This document shows positions 31,710 through 35,374 of a stretch of DNA of 35,374 bases, in pieces; within the stretch, counting starts at the first letter, position 1, and the number at the start of each line of letters is the position of its first letter. Made by a program: the position numbers and the translations under genes. The notes beneath the pieces are model-generated. The model saw nothing but the letters and a program-made list of their open reading frames with translations, was not told the DNA's origin and searched no databases. The DNA is taken from positions 1-35,374 of the forward strand of contig PBYF01000070.1 in assembly GCA_002729515.1 (NCBI GenBank), given 5' to 3'. The stretch comes from Deltaproteobacteria bacterium. GTDB taxonomy: Bacteria > Myxococcota_A > UBA9160 > SMWR01.

Positions 31710-33668
31710 TCAGGCCAACTCGGACGAGGTGTCCGATTCGTTGCGTGCTTCGAGCTGGAGGTTCATCAGTTCCTCGTAGATGCCCCCCTCAGCCATCAGT
31801 TCGTCGTGCGAGCCGGAGCGTACGACGGTTCCATTCTCGAGCACAACGATCTGGTCGGCCCGCCGAATCGTCGACAGCCGGTGTGCGACTATGAAAACGG
31901 TACGGCTTTGGCGCAGCGATTCGATGGCCTCCTGAACCGTGCGCTCGGTTTTGGCGTCCAGGGAGGAAGTGGCTTCGTCACAGATCAGGATCGCGGGGTT
32001 CTTGAGCAGCGCACGAGCAATCGTGATTCGCTGTCGCTGGCCGCCCGAGAGTTTTAGGCCGAACTCTCCGACTTCAGTCTCGTAGCCACTGGGAAGTTGC
32101 TCGACGAACTCGTCGACATGCGCGGCCGCGGCCGCCGCTAGGACTTCGAGGTCGGTGGCGTCGGGCCGCCCATATTTGATGTTGTGGAATATGGTCGTAT
32201 CGAAGAGGAAGGGCTCCTGGGTCACTACTGCGATCTGGCGGAGGAGTGAATCCCGCGAAATCTCCCGGAGTTCCACTCCGTCGATTCGGATGCTGCCCTC
32301 GTCGGGTTCCTGGAAGCGGAGCAGCAGGTCCACCAACGTCGTCTTGCCCTCACCGGTGCGACCGACGATCGCAACCACTTCTCCCGGTCTGGCTTCGAGC
32401 GAAACATTTTGGAGTACGCGTTCGCGCCCGTAGGAGAATGTCACGTTCTCCATCCGGATGCTCTCGTGCACGCCGTCGATCTGAATTGCGTTGGGGGGAT
32501 CGGCGGTTTCTTCCGGGGTGTCGAGGAGCACGAGGAATCGTTCGGCGGATGCCAGGGCGTCGGCCATCTCTGCCCAGTTGCGCGCCATGAGCTTCACGGG
32601 TCGGTAAATGGTACCCAGGGCGAGGGCGAAGGCCGCTACATCGCCACTGGTAAGGCCCCATTGGCTCAGAAGGACCAGAGTCACGCCCAGGATGATTATT
32701 GAAATGGAGAAGCCCGAGTTCAGGAACTCAACGATACTGGCAGAAACCACTCGATGCTTCACGACCTTCATGTTGCGGTAGAAGAGCTTGCGGGCTTCAG
32801 TGCGGAAGGCGCGCTCCTCGAGGTCTTCGCCGCGGAACGCCTTGATGACCTTGATGCCGGAAAGAATCGAGACGAGCCGTTGTGTCACTTCCCCGAGCTG
32901 TTCTTGGCGGCGGCGGGATTTGTCCTGGATCTTTCCGCCGAAGAAAAACATCACTGACATGGCCACGGGAATTACGAGTATTGCGATGATTGTCAACTGC
33001 CAGGAGATGTAGATCAGGGCCACTGTCCCCATCGCGATCATGATGGTCGAAGGCAGCAGCTCCGACAGCAGGAAAGTGAGGCTCCTCTGACTGTTTTCTG
33101 CGTCTCGCAGCGCGCGTGTCAGGGTGTCTCCACTGCTGGTCTTGCGATGGTACGCGAGGGGGAGCATTAGCAATTTCGAGGCCAATTGTTTCTGGATGTC
33201 GAGTCCGATGCGTCCCAGCGCATAGGCAACCAGATACGTGCGACCGAAGTGGCCCAGAGGCATTACGATGATGATGATCAGCCCTGCGAGCATCACCCAG
33301 CGAAAGCTCTGAGATACTTTTCCGAGTATCTCGGTGCGCTTCGCCTCGGTTATGGTCTCGTCGCTGGATTCAGTTTCTGCGCTGGTATTGGTGCGGGGGG
33401 TGATGGAGATGGAAGCGGGGTCGCTGAACCCCGGGAGCCAGTCGATGTTGCTCGATGCCACTTGCTGGTAGGGAAGCATCACGTCGTCGATCAGGGGCTT
33501 CATCAGGTAGGCGCGGCCGTAGCGAGCTCCGGAAAACACCAACGTACACAGCATCGCGGCCACCACGACGCCGAAGTAGGGCGCTGCGTAGCGGACCATG
33601 CGCTGGAATGTCACACGGGCGTTGGGCTTTTGGGCGGACGGGCCGAGCGGCGTAGTGGTGGCACCCAT
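31710..33668 (-). CDS. MsbA-like ABC exporter, membrane and ATPase fused, 652 aa
   Basis: Half-transporter that dimerises to flip lipids or export hydrophobic molecules. The N-terminal membrane domain has about six hydrophobic segments; between the first two is an insert of about 60 residues rich in Ser/Thr/Glu (NTSAETESSDET), longer than in Escherichia coli MsbA. The ATPase domain has Walker A GRTGEGKTT, Q-loop VVTQEPFLF, signature LSGGQ, Walker B ILICDEATSSLD and H-loop AHRLST, all intact. Walker A has Glu where Ser is usual (GxSGxGKST pattern). The start at 33668 has AGGAAGG six bases before it. With PlsC-like and glycosyltransferase genes nearby, lipid export is plausible, but drug export cannot be excluded. 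Confidence 0.92.
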   Translation of the reverse strand: MGATTTPLGPSAQKPNARVTFQRMVRYAAPYFGVVVAAMLCTLVFSGARYGRAYLMKPLIDDVMLPYQQVASSNIDWLPGFSDPASISITPRTNTSAETESSDETITEAKRTEILGKVSQSFRWVMLAGLIIIIVMPLGHFGRTYLVAYALGRIGLDIQKQLASKLLMLPLAYHRKTSSGDTLTRALRDAENSQRSLTFLLSELLPSTIMIAMGTVALIYISWQLTIIAILVIPVAMSVMFFFGGKIQDKSRRRQEQLGEVTQRLVSILSGIKVIKAFRGEDLEERAFRTEARKLFYRNMKVVKHRVVSASIVEFLNSGFSISIIILGVTLVLLSQWGLTSGDVAAFALALGTIYRPVKLMARNWAEMADALASAERFLVLLDTPEETADPPNAIQIDGVHESIRMENVTFSYGRERVLQNVSLEARPGEVVAIVGRTGEGKTTLVDLLLRFQEPDEGSIRIDGVELREISRDSLLRQIAVVTQEPFLFDTTIFHNIKYGRPDATDLEVLAAAAAAHVDEFVEQLPSGYETEVGEFGLKLSGGQRQRITIARALLKNPAILICDEATSSLDAKTERTVQEAIESLRQSRTVFIVAHRLSTIRRADQIVVLENGTVVRSGSHDELMAEGGIYEELMNLQLEARNESDTSSELA

Positions 33669-33804
33669 GTCGGGCCTTCCTCTCTCGTGTCCGGTGCTGG
33701 CGCGTGCTTCCGTTCCGGGCTGGATCCGTCGGGGCGAATCGGACGGTCGGGAAAGCGCGGCTGCAACCGTGTCCCCGGCTCTCTAGACCAGGAGCCGCCC
33801 CCCC

Positions 33805-34040
33805 CCTCGAGACCCAGTTTTGCTCATCGGGATCGTCTTCGAGATCGTAGAATTCCGCTTTGAAATCTCCATCGACATAGTGGATGAGCTTCGAGTCCAC
33901 TGAACGCAAAGCCTGCTGCTCGGGCCCATAATAGACCGAGCCTGCGTGGACGGCCGCTCGTCCGAACTCTTTCGGAAGAGCTGCCGGGTCACGCAGGGCA
34001 GATGGTAGCCAAAGTCGTGCGAACCTGGCCGATCTGGAAG
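33805..34040 (-). pseudogene. C-terminal remnant of a sulfatase
   Basis: One minus frame contains DPAALPKEFGRAAVHAGSVY, then YGPEQQALRSVDSKLIHYVD and AEFYDLEDDPDEQNWV, the usual C-terminal end of alkaline-phosphatase-superfamily sulfatases ('...aLR...yKLI.......ElYDLe.DP.E..N'). No catalytic Cys/Ser-x-Pro-x-Arg region or start exists in the window, and upstream sequence in this frame turns into noncoding-looking text before the K+ channel. An eight-to-nine-base C run near 33798 ends it. I read it as the decayed 3' end of a lost sulfatase gene. The remaining 33669-34316 gap holds no other gene. Confidence 0.6.
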
Positions 34041-34302
34041 GTCGTGACGGCCGGGGGAAGACCAAGCCGTACAGCCGGAGGCGGCTCCCCGTAGCGTTTA
34101 TGTGGAATGCAGTGAAACCGGAGTTCGACGCGGGGTGGAGATTGTCCCTGCTCCCGGTGAGCGCCTCGTTTTCATTCGAGATCGAGCAGAACTGGTTGTG
34201 CCCGTTCGCACCCCAGCCCGAGAAATTGTTGCCCATAGAGGAGGGCTTCGCGGAGAAGTGTGCGCGACTTGGTGGCGGTGGGCTTCCGGTGCGCCCAACC
34301 TC

Positions 34303-34308
34303 TAGAAT
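34303..34308 (+). promoter_or_regulatory. Possible -10 hexamer (TAGAAT) before the K+ channel gene
   Basis: TAGAAT, five of six to consensus, ends nine bases before the ATG at 34317. That close, a transcript would be nearly leaderless, consistent with the poor ribosome binding site there. No convincing -35 is seen. Confidence 0.3.
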
Positions 34309-34316
34309 GCGGGGCG

Positions 34317-35036
34317 ATGACGACAAAGCGGACTTCGGAGAGCAATGTTGAAAGAGGACCCTTCGCCTGGCTTCTGATCACCCAGGTCGTCTTCGTGGCT
34401 ATGAGCCCTGTGATCAGCAGTTTCCCTCGAGGCCGCTGGATCCAGGTGGCGGTGCTCTTCGCCATCCTGATTGCCGGCGTTTATGCGGCAGCCGCACGTC
34501 GGGGTTTTTTGATCATCGCGCTCTTCTTGCTAGTCCCGGCTCTCTTTGCATGGCTCGGTCCAGATGTTTTCAGCGTGACAGAAGACGAAGTCTCCCGTCT
34601 CCTCAGTGCAGCGGCCTGCTTCGCGTTCACCGCGGTGGTGGTTACCGCGGCAGTTGCTGGGCACAGAAACGTCAGTAGGGAGACCATCATAGGCGGGATC
34701 GATGTCTACCTGCTCATCGGCATGGCCTTCATGTTTCTCCACCAGGCCGTCGGCATTGCCAACCCAGCCGCGTACACCATGGATGGAAAATTCCTGTCGG
34801 AGCTTTCGTCGTCCGCTCCAGAGTTTCCCAGCCTTTCGACCATGCTCTACTTTAGTTTTACGACTCTGACGACTCTGGGTTATGGAGATATCGTGCCGCG
34901 TAGCTCGATCGCACGCTTGCTGACCAGCACGGAATCGGTGATGGGTCAGCTCTACGTCGCCATCTTCATCGCCCGTTTGGTGAGCATCCAGGTGAGCCAG
35001 AGAATCGTGCAGTCCAGACGAAGCGACGAGAGCTGA
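34317..35036 (+). CDS. Potassium channel family protein, 239 aa
   Basis: Integral membrane protein with about six hydrophobic segments and a pore loop carrying TTLTTLGYGDIVP (selectivity filter TLGYGD, residues 186-191; canonical TVGYGD). The pore is followed by a final helix (SVMGQLYVAIFIARLVS). The upstream helices (RWIQVAVLFAILIAGVYAAA; FLIIALFLLVPALFAWL; FAFTAVVVTAAVAG) lack the Arg-rich voltage sensor pattern. Length fits the bacterial 'ion channel' group that resembles KefC/two-pore-type pores. It probably conducts K+ across the inner membrane. The start at 34317 has only a weak GGGG upstream; an earlier in-frame start at 34260 lacks support. Confidence 0.87.
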   Translation: MTTKRTSESNVERGPFAWLLITQVVFVAMSPVISSFPRGRWIQVAVLFAILIAGVYAAAARRGFLIIALFLLVPALFAWLGPDVFSVTEDEVSRLLSAAACFAFTAVVVTAAVAGHRNVSRETIIGGIDVYLLIGMAFMFLHQAVGIANPAAYTMDGKFLSELSSSAPEFPSLSTMLYFSFTTLTTLGYGDIVPRSSIARLLTSTESVMGQLYVAIFIARLVSIQVSQRIVQSRRSDES

Positions 35037-35240
35037 AACGATTTGACCTTGATCGGAGATACCCGTTAGAGCTGCTCCGGATCAACGCGACCTCGATGGG
35101 TGTTCCGACGCACGCTCGTGACCGCGCTGCTCGGATGCGTGGGCGCTGCTGCGGGTCCGCTGTCGCATCTGCTCCCTTTCCCCCGCGGTTTCGCCCGCCC
35201 GGCAGTGCCCAGGTCCGCCCGAAGGGCGGCTTGACCCGTG

Positions 35241-35374
35241 GAAGCTGGCGGTTTTCCGCAGACTCCTTTCCGCTGCTCCCAGCGACGAGCTCGTAGCCGA
35301 CCTTCTTGACTGGTCCCGAAGCTGGATGTTGTCCGCAGACTCCTTTCCGTTGCTCCCGGTGACGAGCTCGTAGC
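35241..35374. repeat. 57-bp imperfect direct repeat, period 77, at the right edge
   Basis: Copy one is 35241-35297 and copy two 35318-35374, with six mismatches; copy two runs to the window end. Both read as peptide repeats on plus (KLAVFRRLLSAAPSDELVA and KLDVVRRLLSVAPGDELVA) but in different frames, because 77 is one base short of 26 codons. Minus also gives repeat-like peptides (YELVAGSSGKESAENRQL and YELVTGSNGKESADNIQL). Mismatches show no third-codon bias on either strand. It may be the start of a longer array or a broken repeat-protein gene. The 35037-35240 stretch before it holds no gene. Confidence 0.8.

Noticed and set aside
1-35374. CRISPR array, tRNA, rRNA, phage or plasmid genes
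   Set aside because: None seen; the tandem repeats lack unique spacers and no associated genes are present.

Overview
The window is GC-rich bacterial DNA with short intergenic gaps, genes on both strands in small directons, and start codons mostly preceded by GGAG/AGGAG-type ribosome binding sites. I saw no transposase, integrase, phage gene, CRISPR array, tRNA or rRNA. The gene content is two SDRs, a DHRS1-like SDR next to an HSL-type esterase, DUF1214, crotonase, MAPEG, malate:quinone oxidoreductase, an SdsA-type alkylsulfatase, an MsbA-like exporter and several Tat or lipoprotein signals. This fits a Gram-negative, respiring heterotroph of the 'deltaproteobacterial' type (Myxococcota, Desulfobacterota or Binatota-like). 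That placement is inference from gene content, not a phylogenetic result.

Layout. 1-626: a 23-bp tandem repeat at the left edge, then DNA without a confident gene. 627-3321: an SDR, a lipid-anchored high-potential iron-sulfur protein (minus strand), a DUF3127 OB-fold protein and a small exported protein. 3370-6801 (minus): SnoaL-like protein, Tat-exported aldo/keto reductase, and a TPR-containing polytopic glycosyltransferase. 6980-9387: DHRS1-like SDR, HSL-family hydrolase and a frameshifted NIPSNAP-like remnant, all co-directional. 9458-12161: TerB-like protein, exported helical protein, YafJ-type glutamine amidotransferase and another exported protein. 12213-14932: DUF1214 protein divergent from a crotonase, then a MAPEG protein. 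15121-17449: MarR regulator whose 3' end lies in a perfect 26-bp inverted repeat, and a glutamine-synthetase-family gene broken by a frameshift. 17885-19413: divergent lipoproteins (DUF4136 and HEAT-repeat). 19463-22417: mqo-pyk pair, with pyk apparently lacking an ATG/GTG/TTG start. 22521-26323: cupin, secreted beta-lactamase-like serine hydrolase and a lipoprotein alkylsulfatase. 26508-28687: tightly spaced DUF3300-DUF2950 operon. 29192-31563: a small ORF overlapping a CgeB-like glycosyltransferase, then a PlsC-like acyltransferase. 31710-35036: MsbA-like ABC exporter, the C-terminal remnant of a sulfatase, and a K+ channel. 35037-35374: a 57-bp imperfect direct repeat at the right edge.

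How the genes fit together. Most are small catabolic or cell-envelope modules rather than one pathway: dehydrogenases, hydrolases and crotonase (acyl or xenobiotic turnover), sulfate-ester chemistry, central carbon (Mqo feeding quinones, Pyk), and envelope lipid and glycan genes (CgeB-like GT, PlsC, MsbA-like, GT-C/TPR). At least three genes look decayed: the glutamine synthetase, the NIPSNAP-like gene and the sulfatase. Repeats at both edges suggest the sequence may stop where an assembly could not resolve repeats. I did not find a clear multi-gene system of an undescribed type. The most useful leads are the 159-bp inverted-repeat element at the marR 3' end, the repeats at the two ends, the lipoprotein HiPIP with a repetitive Pro/Ala linker, and the start-less pyruvate kinase.
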